A stretch of 6,851 nucleotides of DNA, from assembly GCA_947456845.1 (NCBI GenBank), contig CANGUJ010000215.1, forward strand, positions 1-6,851. The letters are read 5' to 3'. The translations under genes and the position numbers were made by a program. This DNA is from Burkholderiales bacterium. GTDB taxonomy: Bacteria; Pseudomonadota; Gammaproteobacteria; Burkholderiales; JAEUOS01. The first letter of the stretch is position 1. Each line of letters starts with the position of its first letter. The notes under the pieces are model-generated. The model searched no databases. It was not told where the DNA came from and saw only the letters and a list, made by a program, of their open reading frames with translations. Positions 1 through 5,543 of the stretch are shown one piece after another.

Positions 1-686
1 CAGAAGTAGAACACCACCCGGCCATGCGGCACCGGCGGCGGCGCCACGGCGGCGGCGCGTACCGCCGCCTGGCTCGGCCGCAGCCGCGCCGCGTACCAGA
101 TGCCCACGCGCGTGAGCAGCACCATCGCCAGCAGCGCCGCCAACGATACCCAGGCAATCGCGCCCTGCCCGCGCGGCAGCACGATGAAGGCGGCCAGCAG
201 GGGCCCGACCGCGCTGCCCACGTTGCCGCCCACCTGGAACAGCGCCTGCGCCACGCCGTAGCGCCCGCCGGATGCCATGCGCGCCACCCGCGAGGCTTCC
301 GGATGGAACACTGCCGAGCCGCTGCCCACCAGCGCGGCGGCAAACAGCACCGAGGGGTAGTCGCGCGCCACGGACAGCAGGATCAGGCCGATCAGCGTGG
401 AGCCCATGCCGATGGCCAGGGAATACGGCTGCGGCTTGCGGTCGGTGTAGACGCCGACCGTCGGTTGCAACAGCGAGGCGGTGAGCTGGAAAGCCAGCGT
501 GATCAGGCCGATCTGCGCGAAATCGAGTTGCAGCTCGTCCTTGAGCATCGGATACAGCGCCGGGATCAACGACTGTATCAGGTCGTTCAACATGTGGCAG
601 ACGCTCAGGGCCACCAGGATGGGAAATACCGTGGCTTGCGCCATGGTGGCAACCGCAGGGTTTGCAGTGGCGGCTTTGGACATCAT
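1..686 (-). CDS. fsr: Fosmidomycin-resistance (Fsr) type MFS efflux transporter, C-terminal part beyond window
   Basis: An inner-membrane major facilitator superfamily drug/H+ antiporter; E. coli Fsr exports fosmidomycin, and the substrate here is inferred. I translated this frame by hand: 228 codons are present (MMSKAATANPAV...), open to the left edge, so roughly the C-terminal half is missing. Family hallmarks seen: HMLNDLIQSLIPALYP at about residues 31-46, FAQIGLITLAFQL (56-68), a loop 2-3 motif GVYTDRKPQPY (78-88), FHPEASRVARMASGGR (127-142) and FQVGGNVGSAVGPLLAA (150-166). These match E. coli Fsr as I remember it, nearly block by block. Hydrophobic segments alternate with short loops as expected. 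The ATG at 686 is chosen because its N-terminal length fits Fsr; an in-frame ATG at 713 is possible, but it falls inside a weak -10-like GATAAT (717-712). No strong Shine-Dalgarno is visible for either start. It is divergent from the gene remnant at 778-1074. Confidence 0.9.
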   Translation of the reverse strand, partial: MMSKAATANPAVATMAQATVFPILVALSVCHMLNDLIQSLIPALYPMLKDELQLDFAQIGLITLAFQLTASLLQPTVGVYTDRKPQPYSLAIGMGSTLIGLILLSVARDYPSVLFAAALVGSGSAVFHPEASRVARMASGGRYGVAQALFQVGGNVGSAVGPLLAAFIVLPRGQGAIAWVSLAALLAMVLLTRVGIWYAARLRPSQAAVRAAAVAPPPVPHGRVVFYF

Positions 687-777
687 CCATCCGGAGAGCG
701 GGAGAGTCACCATTATCCGGCAAACTCGAACGGCTTCGCAGGGGCTGCGCGATGCTGCATCCGTCGCGCATACGGCC

Positions 778-1074
778 GGCGGCGATGCGCCGGAGGAATT
801 CGCGCAGTTCACCCGCGCCGAAATCCCCAAGTGGGCGCAGGTGGTCAAGACCTCCGGCGCCCGGGCAAGGCTCGCCATCCATCAGGCGCTGCCCGTCATG
901 CTGTCCTGGATGACGGCCGAGGCCGAATCCACCCGGGCGGTGATGGGTGCGGAGTTCTGGCCCTACGGCATCGAGGCCGACCGCGACATCATCGACACGC
1001 AAATCCGCAGGTCGCGCCAGCAGGGCCTGATTCCGCGCCGGCTGGCGATCGAGGAACCGTTCGCGCCTGCCTGA
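778..1074 (+). pseudogene. Chimeric gene remnant: Bug binding-protein tail fused in frame to 4,5-dihydroxyphthalate decarboxylase-like tail
   Basis: Reading the frame through 781 gives two family signatures in succession. Bases 781-867 encode GDAPEEFAQFTRAEIPKWAQ and then VVKTSGARA, the characteristic end of many Bug/TctC periplasmic solute-binding proteins. Bases about 868-1074 encode a stretch containing LPVMLSWMTAEAEST, then RAVMGAEFWPYGIEADR, QQGLIPRRLAIEEPFAPA and a TGA. That is the C-terminus of 4,5-dihydroxyphthalate decarboxylase-like proteins. Both are tails of proteins of about 300 residues, so each has lost its body. The open frame upstream runs antisense through fsr and shows neither family, and no start codon or Shine-Dalgarno fits. 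The two halves stay in frame across the junction (about 865-890). I infer a deletion between two formerly adjacent plus-strand genes. The Bug part is not a copy of the intact Bug protein at 2454-3416, whose C-terminus differs. Family assignments rest on recalled motifs. Confidence 0.72.
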
Positions 1075-1079
1075 ATCAC

Positions 1080-1112
1080 GCAACCGCGCGGCGCGGCCTT
1101 CACACCGGTTGC
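1080..1112. terminator. Possible bidirectional hairpin between convergent genes
   Basis: A perfect 7-bp inverted repeat, GCAACCG (1080-1086) and CGGTTGC (1106-1112), encloses a 19-base loop. It lies between the stop of the plus-strand remnant (1074) and the stop of the minus-strand stress-protein gene (1124). The position suits a shared terminator, but no T-run follows the stem on either strand, so it is not a canonical rho-independent terminator. Confidence 0.3.
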
Positions 1113-1123
1113 AAATGCGCGGC

Positions 1124-1624
1124 TCAGGCGCGCTTGCGCGGCGCGGCCTTGCTGGCCGCCGTCCGCTTTTTCGCCGTCGGTCGGTGCACCAGCACCGGGA
1201 TGTGGCAATGGGTCAGCACCTTGTGGGTGACGCTGCCCAGCAGCAACTGGCCGATGCCGCCGCGCCCGTGCGAACCCATGACGATGAGATCGCATTTCTG
1301 CGCCTTGGCCGTGTCCACGATCGCCTGGTCGGGCAGCTTGGCTGAAACCACCAGCTGGCTCCATTTCACGCCCGCCTTCGCGGCCGCGTCGGCAACCGCC
1401 TGCAGGTGCTTGTCGGCGATGCGCTTGACGTCGGCTTCGTATTCCTTCTTGCTCGGGTAGGCAATCGGAATGTCGCCGGGATAGGTAAAGATGATCTGGT
1501 ACGGGTCGGTGACGAACATGCCTACCGCCTGCGCCCCTTCGGCAGCGGCGAGCGTCACGCCGTCGAGCGCCGCGGCGTGGGCGATGTCGGAACCGTCGAT
1601 CGGGAGAAGAATTTTCTTGTACAT
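1124..1624 (-). CDS. Universal stress protein, UspA family, ATP-binding type, with basic C-terminal tail
   Basis: A 166-residue cytoplasmic universal stress protein with one Usp domain (about residues 1-147). Seen: the opening strand MYKKILLPIDGS with the conserved Asp10, and the nucleotide-binding motif G-2x-G-9x-G-S as Gly117, Gly120, Gly130, Ser131 in GSHGRGGIGQLLLGS. This places it with the ATP-binding (MJ0577-like) class. The domain ends at CHIPVLVHRP, and a Lys/Arg/Ala-rich tail (about 150-166, ending APRKRA) follows, making the protein longer than the usual 140-150 residues. The ATG at 1624 puts the first beta-strand at the N-terminus as in the family; upstream is only a weak purine stretch (GGAAAGG, rather far from the ATG). 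It appears monocistronic: the operon upstream ends in a terminator at 1714-1750, and a candidate promoter/FNR-like site lies in between. The precise stress role cannot be read from sequence. Confidence 0.93.
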   Translation of the reverse strand: MYKKILLPIDGSDIAHAAALDGVTLAAAEGAQAVGMFVTDPYQIIFTYPGDIPIAYPSKKEYEADVKRIADKHLQAVADAAAKAGVKWSQLVVSAKLPDQAIVDTAKAQKCDLIVMGSHGRGGIGQLLLGSVTHKVLTHCHIPVLVHRPTAKKRTAASKAAPRKRA

Positions 1625-1672
1625 GGTGGGGCCTGCCTTTCCGCGCCTGGGGCGCCTGATTCACATGCCCAG

Positions 1673-1712
1673 ATTATCATCGCGCACGGCGTCCGCTATT
1701 GATCAGGCGCAA
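1673..1712 (-). promoter_or_regulatory. Candidate usp promoter with FNR/ANR-like box
   Basis: On the plus strand 1699-1712 reads TTGATCAGGCGCAA, matching the FNR/ANR palindrome TTGAT-N4-ATCAA at 8 of 10 specified bases. Read toward the usp gene on the minus strand, a -10-like GATAAT occupies 1678-1673, with 20 bases between it and the box. A transcript would then start near 1666, about 42 bases before the usp ATG, with the box centred near -40. That is close to the -41.5 typical of FNR-activated promoters, though about two bases short. No convincing -35 hexamer is present, as is usual for activator-dependent promoters. Usp-family genes under FNR/ANR control are known in other proteobacteria. 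The link here is inferred. Confidence 0.33.
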
Positions 1713-1713
1713 C

Positions 1714-1750
1714 AAAAACGGCGGGCGCCGCCTGCCACCGGCGGCCCGCC
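1714..1750 (-). terminator. Rho-independent terminator of the five-gene operon
   Basis: Read on the minus strand, GGCGGGC (1750-1744) pairs perfectly with GCCCGCC (1726-1720). A further inner pairing of 1742-1739 with 1730-1727 is possible. One base after the stem comes TTTTT (1718-1714), then GTT. The GC-rich stem plus T-run is a standard intrinsic terminator. It begins on the last base of the SDR stop codon TAG (1752-1750), closing the operon immediately and insulating the downstream stress-protein gene. Confidence 0.85.
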
Positions 1751-2451
1751 TATCGGCGCAGGGTCGCGCCGCCGCAAATCGCGATGTCCTGGCCGGTGAT
1801 CGCCGCCGCGTCGTCCGAGAGCAGGTAGGCCACCAGCGCCGCGACTTCGCGCGGCTCGATGAAGCGCCCGATCGGCGGCATGCGCGGGCGCGTCGCGGCC
1901 CGCGCCGGGTCCTCCAGCATCGGCGTCAGGGTCGCGGCGGGCGACACCACGTTCACGGTGACGCCATCGGTCACTACCTCGGCAGCCCAACTGCGCGCCA
2001 GCGCCACCAGCGCGGCCTTGCAGGCGGCATACTGGCTGCGCCCGGCCATGCCGGTCGACGAGCGGCTGCCGATCAGCACCACGCGTCCCGCACCTACGCT
2101 CTGCATGGCGGGTATCACCGCGTCGGCCAGCCGGGTGCATGCGTCCACATGCAATTGCCACAGCAGTTGACCGTCTGCGTCCTGCAGGGAGCCCAACGGT
2201 GACAGGCGGGTGACGCCCGCGCAGTGCACGAAGGCAGCGGGAGCGCCGGCTGCGACCAGCCGTTCACCCAGCGCGCGGGTGGCGTCGGACTGCGTCAGAT
2301 CGATGGTGTGGGCGGTGAACGTCGCCGCGGCGATGGCGGCCGGTGCCATATCGAGACCATGTACCCGCCAGCCGTCGGCAAGCAGCCGTTCGGCGATCGC
2401 GCGGCCGATTCCGGATGAGCTGCCGGTGACGATGGCGGTGTGCGCGGCCAC
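1750..2451 (-). CDS. Short-chain dehydrogenase/reductase (classical SDR), GTG start
   Basis: A 233-residue single-domain SDR expected to use NAD(P)(H) to oxidise an alcohol or reduce a carbonyl in the cytoplasm. Seen: cofactor motif TGSSSGIG (residues 9-16); Asp34 at the end of the second strand, favouring NAD over NADP; active site Tyr141-x3-Lys145 (YAACK) with Ser129 in the IGSRSS segment; and a C-terminal DIAICGGAT like the usual final strand. Two oddities: the NNAG motif reads HCAG (76-79), and the helix-4 Asn of the catalytic tetrad aligns with His101. The start is GTG at 2451, which places TGxxxGxG at residue 9 as usual. It lies two bases after the TAG of the Bug gene, with AGGG upstream inside that gene, so translation is probably coupled. 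Last gene of the operon, followed directly by a terminator. The substrate is not inferable; a role in the same catabolic route is inferred from linkage. Confidence 0.92.
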   Translation of the reverse strand: MAAHTAIVTGSSSGIGRAIAERLLADGWRVHGLDMAPAAIAAATFTAHTIDLTQSDATRALGERLVAAGAPAAFVHCAGVTRLSPLGSLQDADGQLLWQLHVDACTRLADAVIPAMQSVGAGRVVLIGSRSSTGMAGRSQYAACKAALVALARSWAAEVVTDGVTVNVVSPAATLTPMLEDPARAATRPRMPPIGRFIEPREVAALVAYLLSDDAAAITGQDIAICGGATLRR

Positions 2452-2453
2452 GG

Positions 2454-3416
2454 CTATTCGACCCTGATCTTCGCCTCCGCGATCAGCTTGGCCATGTCGT
2501 TGATGTAATCCTGCTGGAACTTCGCGAACTCGGCCACGCTGCCGCCGCCGAGCAGGATGCCCTGCGAAAGCAGGCGCTCCTTCATGTCGCCGGCCAGCGC
2601 CTTGTTGGTTTCGGCGTTAAGGCGTTGCGTGATCTCGGGCGGCAGCTTCGCCGGGCCCCACAGGCCGTACCAGCTCGTGAACTCATAACCCGGCAAGGTC
2701 TCGGCCACCGTGGGGACGTCCGACAAGGTCGGCAGGCGGTTGGAGGACGTGACCGCGAGGATGCGCAGGTTGCCGGCCTTGTGGTGCTGCACGGCGCCCA
2801 GGACCGGGTCGACGAAGCCGGATATCTGGCCGCCGATCAGGTCCTGGTAGGCCGGCGTGGAGCCCTTGTAGGGCACGATGGTGTAGTCGCCGCCGCCGCC
2901 GCGCTTGAGCAATTCGGTGGCCAGATGGCCGGCGGAGGACACCGAGCCGATCGCGAAGGTGAGCTTGCCGGGGTTGGCCCTGGCATAGGCGAACAGGTCC
3001 TTCAGGTCCTTGACCGGCAGATTGCGGTTGACCGCCACCGACAGCGGCGCCTTGGCCACCAGCGCAATGGCCGTGAAGTCGCCGGCGATGCTGTAGGGCG
3101 GGGTGGCCAGCACGATCGGCCCGGTGACGAAGGTCGAGGCGTTGAACAGCAGCGTATAGCCGTCATTGGGCGATTTGGCCACCGCGACCGCGCCGATGGA
3201 CCCGTTGCCGCCGGCGCGGTTCTCCACGACGAATGGCTGACCCAGCGCGTCGCCGAGTCTCTGTGCCAGCATGCGGCCGACGATGTCGAGCGTGCCGCCG
3301 GGCGGAAAAGGGATGATCACCTTGACCGGCCGGTTGGGGTAGGGCTGTGCGAAGGCGCCGGCCGCCAGTGTCATCGCGAGCGTGGTGCAGATGCGCTTGA
3401 GCAAGGATTTCATCAT
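2454..3416 (-). CDS. Bug-family (TctC-like) tripartite tricarboxylate transporter periplasmic binding protein
   Basis: A 320-residue extracytoplasmic solute receptor. Bug proteins bind small carboxylates or similar metabolites in the periplasm and hand them to a TctA/TctB-type membrane complex, or act in sensing. Seen: a Sec signal peptide (positively charged MMKSLLKR, a hydrophobic core, likely cleavage after AFA at residue 23); YPNRPVKVIIPFPPGG (26-41); GQPFVVENRAGGNGSIG (59-75); SPNDGYTLLF (82-91); VPYKGSTPAYQDLIGGQI (181-198); and PTVAETLPGYE (235-245). Length is typical. There is no lipobox cysteine, so it should be soluble. Two consecutive ATG codons (3416 and 3413) compete as start; the Shine-Dalgarno is weak (GGAAA). 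It follows the DUF993 gene by 18 bases. No TctA or TctB lies in the window, so it is an orphan receptor here, as is common in Bordetella-like genomes. Its position in the operon suggests it captures the pathway's substrate. Confidence 0.95.
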   Translation of the reverse strand: MMKSLLKRICTTLAMTLAAGAFAQPYPNRPVKVIIPFPPGGTLDIVGRMLAQRLGDALGQPFVVENRAGGNGSIGAVAVAKSPNDGYTLLFNASTFVTGPIVLATPPYSIAGDFTAIALVAKAPLSVAVNRNLPVKDLKDLFAYARANPGKLTFAIGSVSSAGHLATELLKRGGGGDYTIVPYKGSTPAYQDLIGGQISGFVDPVLGAVQHHKAGNLRILAVTSSNRLPTLSDVPTVAETLPGYEFTSWYGLWGPAKLPPEITQRLNAETNKALAGDMKERLLSQGILLGGGSVAEFAKFQQDYINDMAKLIAEAKIRVE

Positions 3417-3434
3417 GCGGTTTCCGGGGTGGGG

Positions 3435-4619
3435 TCAGGCGATGCCGTGCATCGCAAGGACGGTGCGCATGCGCGCGCAGGCGAGGTCGGGGTCGCGCAA
3501 GAGGCCGGCGCGGTCGGCCAGGCGGAACACCTCGGACAGATGCAGAATCGAGCGCGTGCTCTGCTGGCCGCCGACCATGATGAAGTGGCCCTGCTGGCCG
3601 TTCAGGTAGGCCATGAACACCACGCCGGTCTTGTAGAAACGTGTCGGTGCCTTGAAGATGTGGCGCGAAAGCGGCACCGTGGGAGCGAGAATCTCGCGGA
3701 AGCCGCGCTGGTCGCCCCGTCCGAGCGCGGAAAGCGCCGCCGAGGCCGCCGGGGCGATGGCGTCGAAAATGCCCAGCAGCGCGTCGCTGTAGCCGGCTTG
3801 GTCGCCTTCGATCAGTTCCGGATAACTGAAATCGTCGCCGGTGTACATCCTCACGCCGGCGGCCAGGCGGCGGCGCATGGCGATCTCCTTGTCCTTGTCC
3901 AGCAGCGAGACCTTCACGCCGTCGACTTTCGCGGCATTGCGGTTGATGGCGGCCAGCGCCGCGTCCATCGCACGCATGTGGTCGGCATCGCCCCAGTAGC
4001 CCGCCAGCGCCGGATCGAACATTTCGCCCAGCCAGTGGATGATCACCGGCTCGCGCACCTGCGACAGGATGCGGTCGTAGACGTGGTGGTAATCGTCGGG
4101 CGATGCGGCCACCCGGGCCAGCGCGCGCGACGCCATCAGGATGATGCGCCCGCCGAGCTTCTCGATGGCGGCCACCTGCTCTTCATAGGCGCGGATCACA
4201 TCGTCGACGGTCCTGGCGTCCTCGGGCTTCAGGTGGTCGGTGCCGGCGCCGCTGGCCAGGAAGGCACCGGGGATGTCACTGGCGGCATCGATGGAGCGGC
4301 GGATCAGTTCCAGCGAGGTCGGCCAGTCCATGCCCATGCCGCGCTGGGCGGTATCCATGGCCTCGGCCACGCCCAGCCCCAGCCGCCAGACGTCGCGGCG
4401 AAAGTCGAGCGTGGCATCCCAGTCGATCGCGCAATCGATCCACGGGTCCTGCTCGGCCAGCGGATCGGCCACCACATGAGCCGCCGAATACGCCACGCGG
4501 TTGAAGGCGCCGCTCTTGAGGGCCGGGAAGTTCTTCGGCACCGAGAGCTGGAAGTCTTCGAGCCGGCCGCCGGCGACCGGCAGGGCGATCGTGCGGGACA
4601 GGCGTTCAGGTGCGTTCAT
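3435..4619 (-). CDS. DUF993 family protein, dihydrodipicolinate synthase/aldolase superfamily
   Basis: A 394-residue protein that I assign to DUF993 (PF06187), a family of about this length placed in the class I aldolase/DHDPS TIM-barrel superfamily. No member's reaction is known to me. Seen: SGAGTDHL (123-130); the helix DDVIRAYEEQVAAIEKLGGR followed by strand IILMASRALA (159-168); PVIIHWLGEMFDPALAGYWG (191-210); DGVKVSLLD (233-241), where Lys236 sits where a Schiff-base lysine would be expected; then RMYTGDDFSYPELIEGDQ (257-274); and a helical C-terminus with GQQGHFIMVGGQQSTRS (341-357). The ATG at 4619 has a strong Shine-Dalgarno, AGGAG six bases upstream, the best in the operon. It lies 39 bases after the dehydrogenase gene and 18 before the Bug gene. 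An aldolase or retro-aldol lyase role between the dehydratase-like and dehydrogenase products is inferred from context. The lysine assignment needs an alignment. Confidence 0.82.
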   Translation of the reverse strand: MNAPERLSRTIALPVAGGRLEDFQLSVPKNFPALKSGAFNRVAYSAAHVVADPLAEQDPWIDCAIDWDATLDFRRDVWRLGLGVAEAMDTAQRGMGMDWPTSLELIRRSIDAASDIPGAFLASGAGTDHLKPEDARTVDDVIRAYEEQVAAIEKLGGRIILMASRALARVAASPDDYHHVYDRILSQVREPVIIHWLGEMFDPALAGYWGDADHMRAMDAALAAINRNAAKVDGVKVSLLDKDKEIAMRRRLAAGVRMYTGDDFSYPELIEGDQAGYSDALLGIFDAIAPAASAALSALGRGDQRGFREILAPTVPLSRHIFKAPTRFYKTGVVFMAYLNGQQGHFIMVGGQQSTRSILHLSEVFRLADRAGLLRDPDLACARMRTVLAMHGIA

Positions 4620-4658
4620 GCGATTCTCCTCGTCGGGCGGGTGCGCGGTGTGCGCGCT

Positions 4659-5543
4659 TCAGCGTTCGCGCAATGCGCGCAGGGTGCGGATGACCGCTGC
4701 GTTGTCCAGATGGGTGTCGCCGCGCGCCATGGATTGCGCCAGCAGGTCCCGGTGCAATTCCGACATCGGCAGTTTCTGGCCGCTCTGGCGGCCAAGTTCC
4801 AGCATCAGGCCGACATCCTTGGCGTGCTGGGCGACGGTGGCGACCGGCGGCTCGTAGTGATCCACCACCATCATCGGCCCCTTCTCCTGCGCCGCGCGCG
4901 AGGTGGCGGCGGAATCGAGCAGCAGATCGAGGTAGCGCGCCCGGTCGATGCCGAGACTTTCGGCCAGCGCCATGCCTTCGGCCAGCGCCAGCCGGTTCAA
5001 GCCCAGCACCAGATTGGTCGACAGCTTGGCCGCGGCCGCCTGCCCGAGCGCGCCGATCACCTTGCGGTGCTGCGTGACGGCCTGCAACATCGGCGTGGCG
5101 CGTTCGATGTCGGCGGCGCTGCCGCCGACGAACATGCGCCCTTCACCGGCGGCGATCTTCGCGCTCGAGCCGGAGATGGGTGCTTCCACGAAGGCGATGC
5201 CCGCCGCGGCGCACGCACCGCCGCATTCGACCAGCGTGGCCGGCAGCGCGGTGGTGATGCAGATCACCAGCGCTGTCCGGCGCGGCCGTGCGGCGGCCAG
5301 GGCGGAGGTGACCGCGCGCAGCTGGGCGTCGTCGAATACCGCGATCAGCAGGCAGTCGCAATCGGCGGCGAGGCTGGCGATGCTGTCGCGCGCGCTGCCG
5401 GGACGCGCGGCCTCGAGCAGGGCCGCGCGCGCCGGATCGATGTCGAAGCCGAGCACGCGGTGGCCGGCAGCCGCCAGCCTCGCGGCGAGGGCGCTGCCCA
5501 CCAGGCCCAGCCCGGCGATGCCCGGCACGGACGAGGGCGGCAT
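4659..5543 (-). CDS. NAD(P)-dependent oxidoreductase, 3-hydroxyisobutyrate dehydrogenase / tartronate semialdehyde reductase family
   Basis: A 294-residue beta-hydroxyacid dehydrogenase; relatives interconvert 3-hydroxy acids and semialdehydes (MmsB, GarR, GlxR). Seen: an N-terminal Rossmann fold with GLGLVGSALAARL (11-23; the family's usual Met after GLGx is Val15) and FDID (33-36), whose Asp34 favours NAD; the substrate-binding segment EAPISGSSAKIAAGEG (120-135) with Ser124; the catalytic helix containing Lys173 and Asn177 (AKLSTNLVLGLNRLALAEGM); and the C-terminal KDVGLML (242-248) corresponding to the family's KDLxLAL. All catalytic landmarks are present, so it should be active. Its ATG (5543) directly follows the TGA of the preceding gene (TGAATG), with GGGAGA about eight bases upstream, implying translational coupling. 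By analogy with glucarate/galactarate operons it may reduce a semialdehyde released by a lyase. The true substrate is unknown. Confidence 0.93.
   Translation of the reverse strand: MPPSSVPGIAGLGLVGSALAARLAAAGHRVLGFDIDPARAALLEAARPGSARDSIASLAADCDCLLIAVFDDAQLRAVTSALAAARPRRTALVICITTALPATLVECGGACAAAGIAFVEAPISGSSAKIAAGEGRMFVGGSAADIERATPMLQAVTQHRKVIGALGQAAAAKLSTNLVLGLNRLALAEGMALAESLGIDRARYLDLLLDSAATSRAAQEKGPMMVVDHYEPPVATVAQHAKDVGLMLELGRQSGQKLPMSELHRDLLAQSMARGDTHLDNAAVIRTLRALRER

Noticed and set aside
712..740. Promoter for fsr: GATAAT at 717-712 with a possible -35 17 bases upstream
   Set aside because: The -35 candidate (TGCGAA) matches only about three of six consensus bases, so it is noted in the fsr entry but not called as a feature.
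481..777. Upstream part of the open frame containing the chimeric remnant
   Set aside because: This portion runs antisense to the Fsr coding sequence and then through about 65-90 bases with no family similarity. Only the part from about 778 on carries protein signatures. The stretch 717-760 in another frame (KLERLRRG...) was considered as a frameshifted Bug continuation but is too weak to claim.
24..1460. Plus-strand open reading frame of 478 codons across fsr, the remnant and usp
   Set aside because: It crosses three unrelated units antisense or out of frame, and its composition is a GC-rich shadow with no domain.
963..1664. Minus-strand open frame of 233 codons overlapping usp
   Set aside because: It is the alternative frame of the usp region. 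The overlapping 1124-1624 frame carries the intact Usp domain with its nucleotide motif, which settles the choice.
4620..4658. 39-base gap between the dehydrogenase and DUF993 genes examined for an internal promoter or hairpin
   Set aside because: It holds only the DUF993 Shine-Dalgarno and GC-rich sequence with alternating GC/CA; no promoter-like hexamers or T-run were seen.
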